A stretch of 37,672 nt of DNA, from the IMG/VR virus record IMGVR_UViG_3300042868_009638, positions 1-37,672 of that record; one strand, 5' to 3'. A program made the translations under genes and the position numbers. Below are positions 1 to 7,594 of this stretch, in pieces; within the stretch, counting starts at the first letter, position 1; each line of letters begins with the position of its first letter. Below the pieces are notes generated by a model. That model searched no databases. It was not told the origin of the DNA and saw nothing but the letters and a program-made list of their open reading frames with translations. The DNA comes from a virus.

Positions 1-27
1 TGACTCCGCTGCTCATTGGAGTGAATC

Positions 28-621
28 ATGCTCGCAAACCTGATCAGAGAACATGCTTTGGCCGACGCTCAGAAGGGCGATTGGGAATCAGTGGCAGCGA
101 CTCTCAATGCACCAGTGCAGCGATCTCGACCAACAAAAGCCTACTACACTGAGGTCTATCAGACGCTTGGCGATGCTGACATGCGGAACGCTCTGCGGGT
201 TATGGCTGCGGATGAAATTGGGCAGGCTGGAGTGGCCCGCCTCAATGACGCGAGTCTCGACGGTGGTATGTACTTCGCACATCCGATCACGGTCGGTCTG
301 ATCGAGTCGTTGCGATCGCAACTGAACCCCGGGGTAGCGGACAGGTTGCTCAGCCTCGGAATCGTCGAATCTACGCTGGCTGCGGATGCTGGACTGGAGC
401 CAGTGACTGCTGAGGAATGCTCAGCGGCGTACCTTGTTGGTGCTGATGTTTTGCTGTCGGTGAACATCACAAGCGGCGTCACTCGCTGCAGCCTGCAGGT
501 CATCCGCGATGGGCATCAGGTTAAAATGCAGAGCCTGACTGAGGGTCAGGGTAGCGAAGCCGATCAGGCACTGCTTACAGCGATCGAAACGGCCATCAAT
601 GCTTACCTGACGGGAGGCTGA
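28..621 (+). CDS. Unknown protein of the tail-fibre end of the late operon
   Basis: A 197-residue protein. The ATG is preceded by a GGAG ribosome site at 17-20, and the gene lies 4 bases before the tail fibre gene, so the two are probably co-translated. It has no signal peptide or membrane segment. The first 120 residues look mostly helical and the rest alternates short strands and helices, ending in a helix rich in Ala and Thr. I do not recognise a named family. Position next to a fibre gene suggests a virion accessory or tail-assembly role, which is inference only. Confidence 0.75.
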   Translation: MLANLIREHALADAQKGDWESVAATLNAPVQRSRPTKAYYTEVYQTLGDADMRNALRVMAADEIGQAGVARLNDASLDGGMYFAHPITVGLIESLRSQLNPGVADRLLSLGIVESTLAADAGLEPVTAEECSAAYLVGADVLLSVNITSGVTRCSLQVIRDGHQVKMQSLTEGQGSEADQALLTAIETAINAYLTGG

Positions 622-625
622 TCTC

Positions 626-2407
626 ATGGCAACCTGGTTTGCTCAAAATTCGTCAGTCAATATCGACTCCGCCAACCAGTGGAACAGTGCGGCAAATGGC
701 TCTGGATCGTGGTTAACATGGGCTAGTCTTGCTGCTGGTGACGTGCTTGTCGCGAATGGCAAAACGTCGATAACGATAAACGTCAACACGACGTGTGCGA
801 CAATCACAACTTCGGCAACTGGCGGAACTGCTGGTGGTGGCTTCATCCTCGCGGCTGGCGTAACGCTCACGGCGAACATCACCGCTGGTTCAAGCGTTTG
901 TGTGCTGTTTTCCGCATCGTCCCCAGCGACAATTGTCGGGAACATCACCGGGGACACGACGGCAGGAAATGGCGGGTACGGAGTCAACGTCACGGGGACG
1001 GGTACACTGTCCATCACTGGAAATGTAACAGGAGGTGGGGCTACAAATGCTGCTGGAATCGTACACAATTCCGCTGGCATTATGACCATCACCGGGAATG
1101 TGACCGGAGGCACTGGAGCTGGTGGTGATGTCGGCGGGAATGCCGTGCATAGTAAGTCCACGGGGCAAATCACGATCACGGGAACCGTGACTGGAGGAAG
1201 CAATAGCTCTTCACTTGGAGCACGAGCGGCAAGCGGCACGATTAACATCGTTGGTGATGTTTATGGTGGTTCCGGAAGTGCAGCTTACGGTGCCTCGAAC
1301 GTTTATCTGATTACAGGAAATATCTACGCAACAACAGCATCAAACGCTGTGTTACTGCCGTTGCGTCACGTCGGAAATCTGTATTCTGCGAGCAACGGAA
1401 CACTACCGCTGGCTGGCTCTGGTGCATACCTGATCGACGCATCGGCTACCGTATCTCACGAATATCGCATCAACTCAGGTGGATCACCAGGAACCGCAAG
1501 AACATTGACGACAGCAGGCTCAAATCAGGCAGCCACAACAGACGTGCGATCAGGTGTTAGCTACGGTGGTGGCACAGGGTCGTTGGTTGTACCAAGTCCA
1601 TCCTATGTCGCTTCCGGAGTTCCGACCGATAACACAGTCGGAAGCTACACGGGAGGCGGTCTGGATGCTGCGGGCGTGCGTGCTGCGATCGGATTAGCGT
1701 CCGCAAATTTGGACACGCAATTATCGACGATTGATGATTTTCTGGACACAGAGGTCGCAGCAATAAAAATCAAGACGGATCAGCTCGCATTCACGAGCGG
1801 AAAAGTAAACGCGGAACTGGACTCCGCTACTGCAACCCAAATCGATACTATCGAGGCGGCTCTGACCACGCTGGGCTCAGACTCTACCACAGTTGAGCGA
1901 TCTGTCTCAGATACAAACGCGATCACATTCTCTTGGCCTGTCAGCGGTGCAACCATCACTGGCACTGCCTCATTGAACAACGGCTCCTACGGGGCTGTTG
2001 CTGGAGCCATCGCGTTCCTTCGCACTGAGACTGGTCGGCACTACTACACGCTGGCTTACAATGTCGCAGACCGTCCTGCTGCTGAGGGGCAGGTTCGGTA
2101 TAAGTTTGTTGATGGGACTTATACCGGATATGTGGTGCTTCGCACCGTAAACCTTGTCACAGCGGCTCAGGTGAACGCTCAGGTTCTGGATGTTCTGTCG
2201 GTCGACACGTTCGCTGAACTCACTGCCCCTCCGGCAGCAACATCCAGCTTGAAGGACAAGATCACTTGGTTGTTTATGTACGCTCGCAACAAAGTCACGC
2301 AGACTGCAGCACAGCGTAAACTGTACCGCGATGACGGAACGACTGTCGCCGGGACTTCCGGAACCACAGACGACGGCACGACATTCACGAAGGGTGAGGA
2401 CGCATGA
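626..2407 (+). CDS. Probable tail fibre or receptor-binding protein with beta-helix repeats
   Basis: A 593-residue protein. Residues about 60-230 are a Gly, Thr, Asn and Val-rich repeat in which motifs such as ITGNVTGG and ITGTVTGG recur, the pattern of a right-handed beta-helix stalk. Residues about 350-410 form a heptad-like helical stretch (LDTQLSTIDDFLDTEVAAIK), typical of trimeric fibre necks. The C-terminal part contains a beta domain (about 430-510), then a helical segment with SLKDKITWLFMYARNK. Similar C-terminal segments occur in phage fibres and receptor-binding proteins. The product most likely sits at the tail tip and contacts the host surface. No catalytic motif was seen. The end overlaps the next gene by ATGA. 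Confidence 0.75.
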   Translation: MATWFAQNSSVNIDSANQWNSAANGSGSWLTWASLAAGDVLVANGKTSITINVNTTCATITTSATGGTAGGGFILAAGVTLTANITAGSSVCVLFSASSPATIVGNITGDTTAGNGGYGVNVTGTGTLSITGNVTGGGATNAAGIVHNSAGIMTITGNVTGGTGAGGDVGGNAVHSKSTGQITITGTVTGGSNSSSLGARAASGTINIVGDVYGGSGSAAYGASNVYLITGNIYATTASNAVLLPLRHVGNLYSASNGTLPLAGSGAYLIDASATVSHEYRINSGGSPGTARTLTTAGSNQAATTDVRSGVSYGGGTGSLVVPSPSYVASGVPTDNTVGSYTGGGLDAAGVRAAIGLASANLDTQLSTIDDFLDTEVAAIKIKTDQLAFTSGKVNAELDSATATQIDTIEAALTTLGSDSTTVERSVSDTNAITFSWPVSGATITGTASLNNGSYGAVAGAIAFLRTETGRHYYTLAYNVADRPAAEGQVRYKFVDGTYTGYVVLRTVNLVTAAQVNAQVLDVLSVDTFAELTAPPAATSSLKDKITWLFMYARNKVTQTAAQRKLYRDDGTTVAGTSGTTDDGTTFTKGEDA

Positions 2408-2667
2408 CGACGACGGCAGCAAAACGCAGTGCGGCGGTTACGATCGGCATGCCGTTCAGCGTGACTGTTCCGTTCCCGAATGCAGCGGACGACCAGGGAT
2501 CACGGTGGCACGGCGCGTTCTGCTATTTTATGGGGGCAGACTTACCGGTCCCAACCGTCGGCTGGACAGTGTCTGGACGCGAGCGAGTGTTTAAGGCAGA
2601 ATCTGTGTCTCGAGTCTTTGCGGCGTCTCGCAATCCTCGGGTGTGGCGATTCAGGGAGAGAATGTGA
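2404..2667 (+). CDS. Small fibre-associated unknown protein
   Basis: An 87-residue protein whose start lies in an ATGA overlap with the fibre stop codon, and whose stop shares a TGATG junction with the next gene. This tight coupling is the main evidence that it is real. The first 60 residues look like a small beta domain with several aromatic residues, and the C-terminus is basic (NPRVWRFRERM). No family recognised. It could be a fibre chaperone or a minor virion protein; neither is shown. Confidence 0.65.
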   Translation: MTTTAAKRSAAVTIGMPFSVTVPFPNAADDQGSRWHGAFCYFMGADLPVPTVGWTVSGRERVFKAESVSRVFAASRNPRVWRFRERM

Positions 2668-3035
2668 TGTCGGATTATCCAAGTGGAGTCGAGTCAAGCA
2701 ACGTGATTGAGAAACACACTCGCGCGACGATCACTGTTTACCTCGACCTGAACAAGAGACTGCCACCTGACTTAACGGTGTCGAATCCTACGGCAGATCC
2801 TGTCGATGCGACATTGACTATCACTGACGTGGACACGATCGACGTGGATACAGTTGTCGAGTCGGACTCAGGGTGCAGTGGGCTCACGCTGATCGCAGGC
2901 CGAGCGATTCAAATGACGATCGCCGGCGGAGCCTCCTCAGACGACGAATCAATCGTGACAGTTGGCTTCGATATCAGCAACGGCGATGAAGATTATCTGG
3001 ACTGCCGGATTCTGGTGGGTGGCGTCAGCGCATAA
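2667..3035 (+). CDS. Small beta-rich virion-type protein
   Basis: A 122-residue acidic protein. An earlier in-frame GTG at 2643 exists, but ATG at 2667 has a GGGAG ribosome site 7 bases upstream and a TGATG junction with the preceding gene, so 2667 is preferred. The sequence alternates Asp, Thr and Val-rich strands (TLTITDVDTIDVDTVVES), which suggests an immunoglobulin-like or beta-sandwich fold as in decoration or fibre-tip proteins. It is the last gene of this block before a convergent junction. Confidence 0.65.
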   Translation: MSDYPSGVESSNVIEKHTRATITVYLDLNKRLPPDLTVSNPTADPVDATLTITDVDTIDVDTVVESDSGCSGLTLIAGRAIQMTIAGGASSDDESIVTVGFDISNGDEDYLDCRILVGGVSA

Positions 3036-3060
3036 AAAACGGAGCCATCCTTGGCTCCGC
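3036..3060 (-). terminator. Rho-independent terminator of the minus-strand operon
   Basis: A 7-bp stem CGGAGCC/GGCTCCG (3040-3046 with 3053-3059), loop of 6. Read on the minus strand the hairpin is followed by six T residues (3034-3039), so it terminates the leftward operon just after the gene ending at 3077. Read rightward it has no T tract, so it may only weakly stop the fibre operon. Confidence 0.8.
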
Positions 3061-3076
3061 CGGACTCCGTTCGAAA

Positions 3077-3907
3077 CTACTCTGCAGCAGAGTCGACGAT
3101 GTTCAATCGCCCTGCATCATGCATCCGCTGCAGTTCTTCCTTGTACTTCTCTTTGATCACGGAAGCCGTCGCAGGATCCAGAGTGCCCGTTCGCTGTGGA
3201 ACAACGACCGAGTAATCCTTTCCTGATGCAGACTTCTCAACCTTCAGCCCCAATGATACATACGCCATTGTGTGTGGGACGTTAAGCTGCCGGAAAAACT
3301 TCCGGATCGGCATGATCGACGTTGGGCCGAGCTGGATCCGCAGGGGCAGAGCCTCTGCCTTCCGGAGCACGTAGAGGATCTGATAATCCTTCGCCTTCTT
3401 GCCCTTCGATCCGGCCTTCGTCGAGCTTCCGAACTCGCAGTACGGCAGTTTGTTCGGGCCATCCCAGTAGAAGTACCGGACGGGATTCCCTTCGGCATCC
3501 TCACGCAGGGCTCCGGCTTCCTTCAGGACTTCTGCCGGCACTTCGTGATTCGGGAGAACTTCCTGCATGTCCGCAGGAACTTCCGCCCAGGGAATATTCA
3601 GCCGAGCATACTTCATGTCGTCAGAGACGAGCACAGGCTTGTCGTCGGACGTTTCGTCGGCCTTCCAGAGAATCCCTTTCTGGCAACGGAACACGATCAC
3701 GCCTTCGATCGCTGCCGTGGATTCCATCCCGTTGGCGCCGTTGATGGTCCAGAACATTCCTCCTCCGGACGGAGTCTTGACTCGGGGAAAGTCGGACTCC
3801 ATGAACGTCGATCCATCGCCGTTTTCCAGCATTGCTGCTGCCAATTCGCTGCCATCGGCAAGAACTGAGAAATCGGACTTCTGATACTGCACAAGAGCTG
3901 TGGACAT
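3077..3907 (-). CDS. Conserved phage protein, possible DNA-binding replication accessory
   Basis: A 276-residue protein, last gene of the leftward operon. ATG at 3907 has an AAAGG site 7 bases upstream; an in-frame ATG 24 bases earlier lacks one. The N-terminal half contains the segment RVKTPSGGGMFW followed by IEGVIVF, an arrangement I associate with phage early proteins of unknown or suspected single-strand-binding role. The middle has a glycine and lysine-rich loop (STKAGSKGKKAKDY) that may be a DNA contact. The C-terminus (about 245-270) is helical. The protein sits beside two other small early proteins, which suits a DNA metabolism role. The function is not proven by any catalytic motif. 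Confidence 0.7.
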   Translation of the reverse strand: MSTALVQYQKSDFSVLADGSELAAAMLENGDGSTFMESDFPRVKTPSGGGMFWTINGANGMESTAAIEGVIVFRCQKGILWKADETSDDKPVLVSDDMKYARLNIPWAEVPADMQEVLPNHEVPAEVLKEAGALREDAEGNPVRYFYWDGPNKLPYCEFGSSTKAGSKGKKAKDYQILYVLRKAEALPLRIQLGPTSIMPIRKFFRQLNVPHTMAYVSLGLKVEKSASGKDYSVVVPQRTGTLDPATASVIKEKYKEELQRMHDAGRLNIVDSAAE

Positions 3908-3958
3908 TGAACACCTTTCGAAAGGAAACATTGGTTACGTCATCGAATGACGACGATT

Positions 3959-4026
3959 TCACATGGCAGGGATCGAACCTGCAGCCGCCGTGCAATCACG
4001 GAATCTACCAATTGAGTTACATGCGA
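3959..4026 (-). tRNA. Truncated or degenerate tRNA-like element, Ala(UGC)-like
   Basis: A 68-nt minus-strand cloverleaf. Acceptor stem TCGCATG/CATGTGA, 7 pairs including a G3-U70 wobble (the alanine identity pair). T8 and A9 are present. D arm ACTC-AATTGGTA-GATT pairs at 3 of 4 positions and keeps the conserved GG. T arm GCAGG-TTCGATC-CCTGC is perfect and canonical. The anticodon region is 4 nt or so too short: read with a 7-nt loop ATTGCAC it gives anticodon TGC but mismatched G31/G39 and a 2-nt variable region; read alternatively it folds as CCGTG-ATTG-CACGG with a 4-nt loop. No CCA is encoded. It may be a decayed tRNA or a tRNA mimic. Confidence 0.55.
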
Positions 4027-4028
4027 AA

Positions 4029-4060
4029 ACCACTTTTGGTGAGACCAAGGCTATTGTGGT
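4029..4060 (-). other. Nested hairpin between two tRNA-like elements
   Basis: Outer stem ACCAC/GTGGT (4029-4033 with 4056-4060) encloses a second stem TTGGT/ACCAA (4036-4040 with 4044-4048) with a 3-nt loop. It fills most of the gap between the two cloverleaf structures. It could act as a processing signal, but this is inference. Confidence 0.35.
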
Positions 4061-4083
4061 CCAGCCAACTAAAAATCCCGCAG

Positions 4084-4152
4084 AAACACGGCAGGGTACT
4101 CTCCTGCATTTCCAACTTGCCGTCGTAGTCCTGTAGTTTAGACGACGTGTTT
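4084..4152 (-). ncRNA. Second tRNA-like cloverleaf, no canonical loops
   Basis: A 69-nt minus-strand element with tRNA geometry: a perfect 7-bp acceptor stem AAACACG/CGTGTTT, 2-nt linker with T8, a 4-bp D stem GTCT/GGAC with 8-nt loop, and directly next to the acceptor a 5-bp T stem GCAGG/CCTGC with a 7-nt loop. The loops lack the conserved D-loop GG and the TTC of the T loop, and the anticodon arm is reduced to a 4-bp stem with a 5-nt loop. It is non-coding and lies 16 bases downstream of a gene. A decayed tRNA or a tRNA-like processing signal are both possible; chance folding is not excluded. Confidence 0.3.
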
Positions 4153-4167
4153 CTTTGGAAGACCTTG

Positions 4168-4413
4168 TCAGGCTGTTCTCCAGACCCTGACTTTCTTCTC
4201 AGACTTACCAATCTTCTCGATGCGGAACGACCAGTCTTTGTATTCGTCGTTCTTCTTGAACTGACGAATGCAGGCATAGACTGTCTGGTACGACGCATTG
4301 ATATCGGCGGCATCGTCAACTTCCATCTGCTGGAAATTGTACTCGCGCGGACGACCAACTTTCGCGGGATCCGGAGGAGTCAGTCCTTTGGTAATCTTCA
4401 TTTCAGAACTCAC
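4168..4413 (-). CDS. Small putative DNA-binding protein
   Basis: An 81-residue basic protein starting at GTG in a GTGA overlap with the preceding gene; an ATG at 4401 is a possible alternative start. Residues about 19-24 (VGRPRE) resemble an AT-hook. The rest (DINASYQTVYACIRQF, then RIEKIGKSEKKVRVWR) looks like a short winged helix in which a helix is followed by a strand ending VRVWR, a layout common in small phage DNA-binding proteins. A regulatory or replication accessory role is likely but unproven. It is followed by the non-coding gap with the tRNA-like elements. Confidence 0.7.
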   Translation of the reverse strand: MSSEMKITKGLTPPDPAKVGRPREYNFQQMEVDDAADINASYQTVYACIRQFKKNDEYKDWSFRIEKIGKSEKKVRVWRTA

Positions 4414-4856
4414 GATCTATAAGAGATTCTCGGCTTCTCAATCACCGAGATCAGGTTCAAGACTGAAGGGTCAAGCTGTTCGCCGTTCTCTTCGATTTCC
4501 TTGATCCGCGACCGCAGGGTTGCTGCGTTGTAGTCGCGTTTCACAATGTCCGACGTATCAGGGCATTCAGCCAGCGCCTGGATAAATGCCTGCTTCGCCT
4601 CGGCCTTCTGTTCTTCCGTCGCTCCCTCGGGATACCGGATCGCATAGAACTTGTCGACTCTGGTGTACAGAGTCTTCCCGGACTCCAGCCTCATGCTGGG
4701 CATTCCTTCGTCTGCCATCTTGTCCAGAAGCTCTTGCTCGAGACTTTCGATCTCAGCAGAAACTTCTTTTGTGTCAGCAGCCGCCTTGTTCTTTCGATCC
4801 AGCAACTTCTCGAATTGTCGGGCCAACTCACCAATACTCGGCATACGGTATTCCAT
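4410..4856 (-). CDS. Coiled-coil early phage protein of unknown function
   Basis: A 148-residue acidic protein. The N-terminal 50 residues are a coiled coil (FEKLLDRKNKAAADTKEVSA and onward), followed by a short beta element (MRLESGKTLYTRV) and a long helical C-terminal region. This order, a coiled coil and then a small strand pair, is common in phage early proteins encoded beside single-strand-binding-like genes. ATG at 4856 is used here; ATG at 4844 with GGAA 8 bases upstream is an alternative. Its stop overlaps the next start. Confidence 0.7.
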   Translation of the reverse strand: MEYRMPSIGELARQFEKLLDRKNKAAADTKEVSAEIESLEQELLDKMADEGMPSMRLESGKTLYTRVDKFYAIRYPEGATEEQKAEAKQAFIQALAECPDTSDIVKRDYNAATLRSRIKEIEENGEQLDPSVLNLISVIEKPRISYRS

Positions 4857-4891
4857 TTCTAAAACGAAGTCAAGAAAAACTGTAGGTTATT

Positions 4892-4921
4892 TTATTATCG
4901 GAATGGTAGACCGCTGCTCAA
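4892..4921 (-). promoter_or_regulatory. Possible internal promoter of the leftward operon
   Basis: On the minus strand TTGAGC (4921-4916) and TAATAA (4897-4892) are separated by 18 bases, 36 bases ahead of the gene starting at 4856. The -35 part overlaps the repeated 10-mer TGAGCAGCGG and the stop codon of the upstream gene. The fit to the sigma-70 consensus is only moderate. Confidence 0.3.
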
Positions 4922-5118
4922 TTGTGCTGGCAGAATGATGATTTCAGCAGGGCGATCGCGTCCCGCTTCGGCATCATTCTGATTTCGTACCCCTTGCGTT
5001 TCCATTCGGCTACCGTCTCCGGCAAGGCGTCGAGATCCACAGCCGCACAGCAGCCGCATCGCTTGAAGCCTACCATTGCTGGCTGGATTGCGTTTGCCAA
5101 TTCGAATGGATTCGACAT
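4918..5118 (-). CDS. Small Cys-motif protein, unknown
   Basis: A 66-residue protein with ATG at 5118 and a strong AGGGGA ribosome site. Residues 20-25 are RCGCCA, and a further Cys lies near the C-terminus. The segment VAEWKRKGYEIRMMPKRDAI looks like a helix, strand and helix. The small Cys cluster could bind a metal together with the C-terminal Cys and His, but no named family is recognised. The stop codon lies in the recurring TGAGCAGCGG motif. Confidence 0.65.
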   Translation of the reverse strand: MSNPFELANAIQPAMVGFKRCGCCAAVDLDALPETVAEWKRKGYEIRMMPKRDAIALLKSSFCQHN

Positions 5119-5153
5119 TGCTTCCCCTGACTATCGAACAGTTATTCCGCTGC

Positions 5154-5315
5154 TCAAAACCCCGCCAGCATCAAATCGCGAACTGTATCCCAAAAAAGGA
5201 AGGTCGATTTTCTGCCGTACTGCGAATAGAGCCATGCGGCCCACTCGCAATCGTGACCTGTCACCTGCTCCACGACGTATTTTTCATTCCAGCGAACGTG
5301 CATTTCTTCACTCAC
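5154..5315 (-). CDS. Short unknown protein (53 aa)
   Basis: A 53-residue reading frame in the gap between the methyltransferase gene and the 66-residue gene. It begins with GTG at 5315 (or ATG at 5303) and ends with the TGA of a TGAGCAGCGG motif. The product has many aromatic residues (EWAAWLYSQYG, FLFWDTVRDLML) and no Cys cluster. Support comes from filling the gap, matching strand, and sharing the stop-motif context with both neighbours. The ribosome site is weak. Function unknown. Confidence 0.5.
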   Translation of the reverse strand: MSEEMHVRWNEKYVVEQVTGHDCEWAAWLYSQYGRKSTFLFWDTVRDLMLAGF

Positions 5316-5345
5316 AAAAAGACGACCGGAGTACCAGACCGCTGC

Positions 5346-6647
5346 TCATTGCAGGGCCAACGAACGCTGCTTGAACCGATCAGCAGCCAGTTTCAAATAC
5401 TCCGGATTCAACTCGCATCCAACGAAGTGACACCCGTTTTTCTTCGCGACTGCTGCCGTCGTCCCTGATCCCGTGAACGGATCGAGAACCACACAGGGAA
5501 CCTGAGTTCCCGCTTCGCAGTTGCAACCAGCCTCCCAACCGATCGTCTTCGTTGTCGTGCAATGCCGTTGCGGATCTCGATTGCCGACGATAGTTCCGGA
5601 ATGCCGCTCGTATGGTGAATCAGGATCATCTGACGCCCTGCCGATTTTCGTGTCATTGCCTGGACGTGTCGCCTTCCTGTCTTTCTCGATCTGACGACGC
5701 CAGGGCGTTCCACACTTCGAGCAGCAGCCACTTTCCGATGTTCCGGCCAGAATGCAGGGTTCGATCAGATCAGGCGGGAAGACGGCAAAGTGAGCGCCGC
5801 CGTATGGCTTCGTTGTCACGGTCCAAACTGACCGCTTGTTTCTCTTTTCCCACGGAACGTCGGCAACCTTCATCAATCCGGCTTTCGTTCGATGTTCTTC
5901 CGATTCGCTGGATTCGTACTCGTCAACGTATTTGTGCGACTTGTTTCCAGCCGTTCGAGGCTTTCCCTTTGGCCGCTTCGATTCGTCTCTCCCGTCCATG
6001 TCCCACGCCCCCTGCGATCCGTAGGGACGCCGCTCATCGTTCGTAATGCTGCTCTCCTGAATCGCCTGATTATCAAAGAAATACCGTTCAGACTTCGTCA
6101 GGAGAAACATGTACTCGTGTGATTTCGTGCAACGGTCCGTGACGCTCTCAGGCATAGGGTTCGGTTTGTGCCAGATAATGTCCTGCCGAAGATACCAGCC
6201 GTCTTCCTGAAGCGCGAAGGCGACCCGCCAGGGGATTCCAATCAGGTCTTTTGGCTTCAATGCTTTTACTCGAAGCCCGAACCCAGTTTCCAATTGTGGC
6301 CGCTCTGTCGTCTGTGCTCCTCGAGATAGCGACGATGACGGTCCTGCCCCGCCGTTGTAGGCATTGTACGAATCACCGAGATTCAGCCAGCACACGCCAT
6401 CGTCGCGTAGAACCCGCTTGACCTCACGGAAGACTGCCACCATCTGAGCGACGAATTCAACCGGAGTCGCCTCGAGTCCGATCTGGCCATCACAACCGTA
6501 GTCACGCAGCCCGAAGTATGGCGGGGAAGTCACGCAGCAATGCACGCTCTGCTCCGGCAGTGTCTTCAGGATTTCGCGGCAGTCACCGAGATAGATTTTG
6601 ACTCCGTCTCTGTTGAATGCTGGTTTTTGTGGGTCTGACAGAATCAC
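5346..6647 (-). CDS. Beta-class DNA methyltransferase (N4-cytosine or N6-adenine)
   Basis: A 433-residue methyltransferase that would transfer methyl groups from S-adenosylmethionine to amino groups of DNA bases. The catalytic motif IV, TSPPY, is at residues 40-44 and the AdoMet motif I, DPFTGSGT, near residues 389-396, so the order is that of the beta class. TSPPY is more frequent in N4-cytosine enzymes. A CCSKC segment near residue 285 may be a zinc ribbon, as in related phage enzymes. GTG at 6647 has GGAG 5 bases upstream and gives the usual N-terminus, so it is preferred over a longer frame to 6692. No partner restriction gene is present, so protection of phage DNA or regulation is the likely role. 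Confidence 0.93.
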   Translation of the reverse strand: MILSDPQKPAFNRDGVKIYLGDCREILKTLPEQSVHCCVTSPPYFGLRDYGCDGQIGLEATPVEFVAQMVAVFREVKRVLRDDGVCWLNLGDSYNAYNGGAGPSSSLSRGAQTTERPQLETGFGLRVKALKPKDLIGIPWRVAFALQEDGWYLRQDIIWHKPNPMPESVTDRCTKSHEYMFLLTKSERYFFDNQAIQESSITNDERRPYGSQGAWDMDGRDESKRPKGKPRTAGNKSHKYVDEYESSESEEHRTKAGLMKVADVPWEKRNKRSVWTVTTKPYGGAHFAVFPPDLIEPCILAGTSESGCCSKCGTPWRRQIEKDRKATRPGNDTKIGRASDDPDSPYERHSGTIVGNRDPQRHCTTTKTIGWEAGCNCEAGTQVPCVVLDPFTGSGTTAAVAKKNGCHFVGCELNPEYLKLAADRFKQRSLALQ

Positions 6648-6701
6648 GATAACTCCAATGTTTTCAACGAATCCCATGAGCAGAGGAACCACGAACCGCG
6701 T

Positions 6702-6899
6702 TTACTGATCGCGCAATCTTAGATGGTATTCAAGATACTCAATTCTTTCTGCCGCATCCTTCATGGTCTTAACCACGATCACAGGCACGGACTTCATCAA
6801 ATCCCCCCGGTCTCTCAGCCTTTCGGTTAGGCTGAGTCCTTGGTATCTCGGAAGATCCGCAACGATTTGATTATGTCTGTTTTCATTCGTCGATACCAC
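6702..6899 (-). CDS. Small unknown protein with C-terminal helix
   Basis: A 65-residue protein starting at GTG 6899 with a perfect GGAGGT site 5 bases upstream, which is the strongest evidence for translation. It is Arg and Lys-rich and ends in a predicted amphipathic helix (MKDAAERIEYLEYHLRLRDQ). No family recognised. It lies directly upstream of the methyltransferase in the leftward operon. Confidence 0.65.
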   Translation of the reverse strand: MVSTNENRHNQIVADLPRYQGLSLTERLRDRGDLMKSVPVIVVKTMKDAAERIEYLEYHLRLRDQ

Positions 6900-6934
6900 A
6901 ATGTACCTCCAACAGCGGAACGCTCATCCGATAG

Positions 6935-7150
6935 TCATAGCGGCTTGAACTCCACCGCTGGTAAATCATCCGAACCAGACGGAACATGATCGACGTAATC
7001 AACTTCGATGCAATCTTCCTCCCAGTCCTTACCGACCGCCGACATCGCCACCGCCAGCCACTCCGAATTCATCCGAAGATGACCTTGCGGAACGTTCCGA
7101 ATTATAACTTGGCAGGTTTCCTGCTTTCGCAGAGTGATAATTGCGTCCAC
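6935..7150 (-). CDS. Small acidic unknown protein
   Basis: A 71-residue protein with GTG start at 7150 and a GAGGGG site. The N-terminal half alternates strands (DAIITLRKQETCQVIIRNV) and the C-terminal half is acidic (EEDCIEVDYVDHV). No recognised domain. It could be an inhibitor or DNA mimic by charge, but this is only a guess. Confidence 0.6.
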   Translation of the reverse strand: MDAIITLRKQETCQVIIRNVPQGHLRMNSEWLAVAMSAVGKDWEEDCIEVDYVDHVPSGSDDLPAVEFKPL

Positions 7151-7209
7151 GTTTCACCCCTCGTGAGAAAACTCAATTCGAGTCACAATCTGATCAGTGT
7201 GCTCCGCGT

Positions 7210-7401
7210 TTACTCATACCCCAAAAACACTTCGTTGTCCGGATCTGCGTGGTAGCTCGCTGCTGTATTCAGCCCTACATTGTCGTAAAACGCCCACGCA
7301 CAATCACGACGGATAAGCATGTCCCATGATTTGTCTGGTCTAATTTTGAAGCGAAACACGCTCAATCGTGACTTCGAAAACACTATGAAATCTTGCGGCA
7401 T
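7210..7401 (-). CDS. Small unknown protein
   Basis: A 63-residue protein with ATG start at 7401 and a weak GAGAG ribosome site. The N-terminal part is basic (SKSRLSVFRFKIRPDKSW) and the rest contains aromatic residues. No recognised domain. Accepted because it continues the same-strand gene series with short gaps on both sides. Confidence 0.55.
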   Translation of the reverse strand: MPQDFIVFSKSRLSVFRFKIRPDKSWDMLIRRDCAWAFYDNVGLNTAASYHADPDNEVFLGYE

Positions 7402-7440
7402 AGTCTTAACTCTCAGGAACAGCGGAGTGCAGATCCGATC

Positions 7441-7593
7441 CTATTCGTAACGCCTTTTTCTGGCATCTTTCAAAAGCCGAGCCGTCAGCAGTTTGCCGAC
7501 GCCAAACATCCTGATTGTTTTCATTCGCCCACGCCGCTTTTCGTTCCGGCGATGGTTGGCGTTTTTTCGGTCGCGTTTTTCTTTTGGTGTCAT
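7441..7593 (-). CDS. Very basic 50-residue protein
   Basis: A short frame whose ATG lies one base after the stop of the upstream gene (TGAAATG), which suggests translational coupling. About 20 of 50 residues are Arg or Lys (for example KEKRDRKNANHRRNEKRRGR), so nucleic-acid binding is likely. No catalytic motif. It fills the otherwise empty 7402-7594 gap on the operon strand. Confidence 0.5.
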   Translation of the reverse strand: MTPKEKRDRKNANHRRNEKRRGRMKTIRMFGVGKLLTARLLKDARKRRYE

Positions 7594-7594
7594 T

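Larger units (their letters stand above)
4911..5348 (-). repeat. Three copies of TGAGCAGCGG at consecutive gene ends
   Basis: On the minus strand the 10-mer TGAGCAGCGG occurs at 4920-4911, 5156-5147 and 5348-5339. Each copy begins with the stop codon of one of three consecutive genes and lies 24 to 55 bases ahead of the next start. A fourth copy lies at 15-6 of the window, antisense to the first gene. It may be part of a promoter, operator or processing site. Confidence 0.6.

Noticed and set aside
643-1248. 201-codon frame opposite the tail fibre gene
   Set aside because: Pro and Val-rich translation of the fibre repeats on the wrong strand, a common shadow of Gly and Thr-rich coding DNA.
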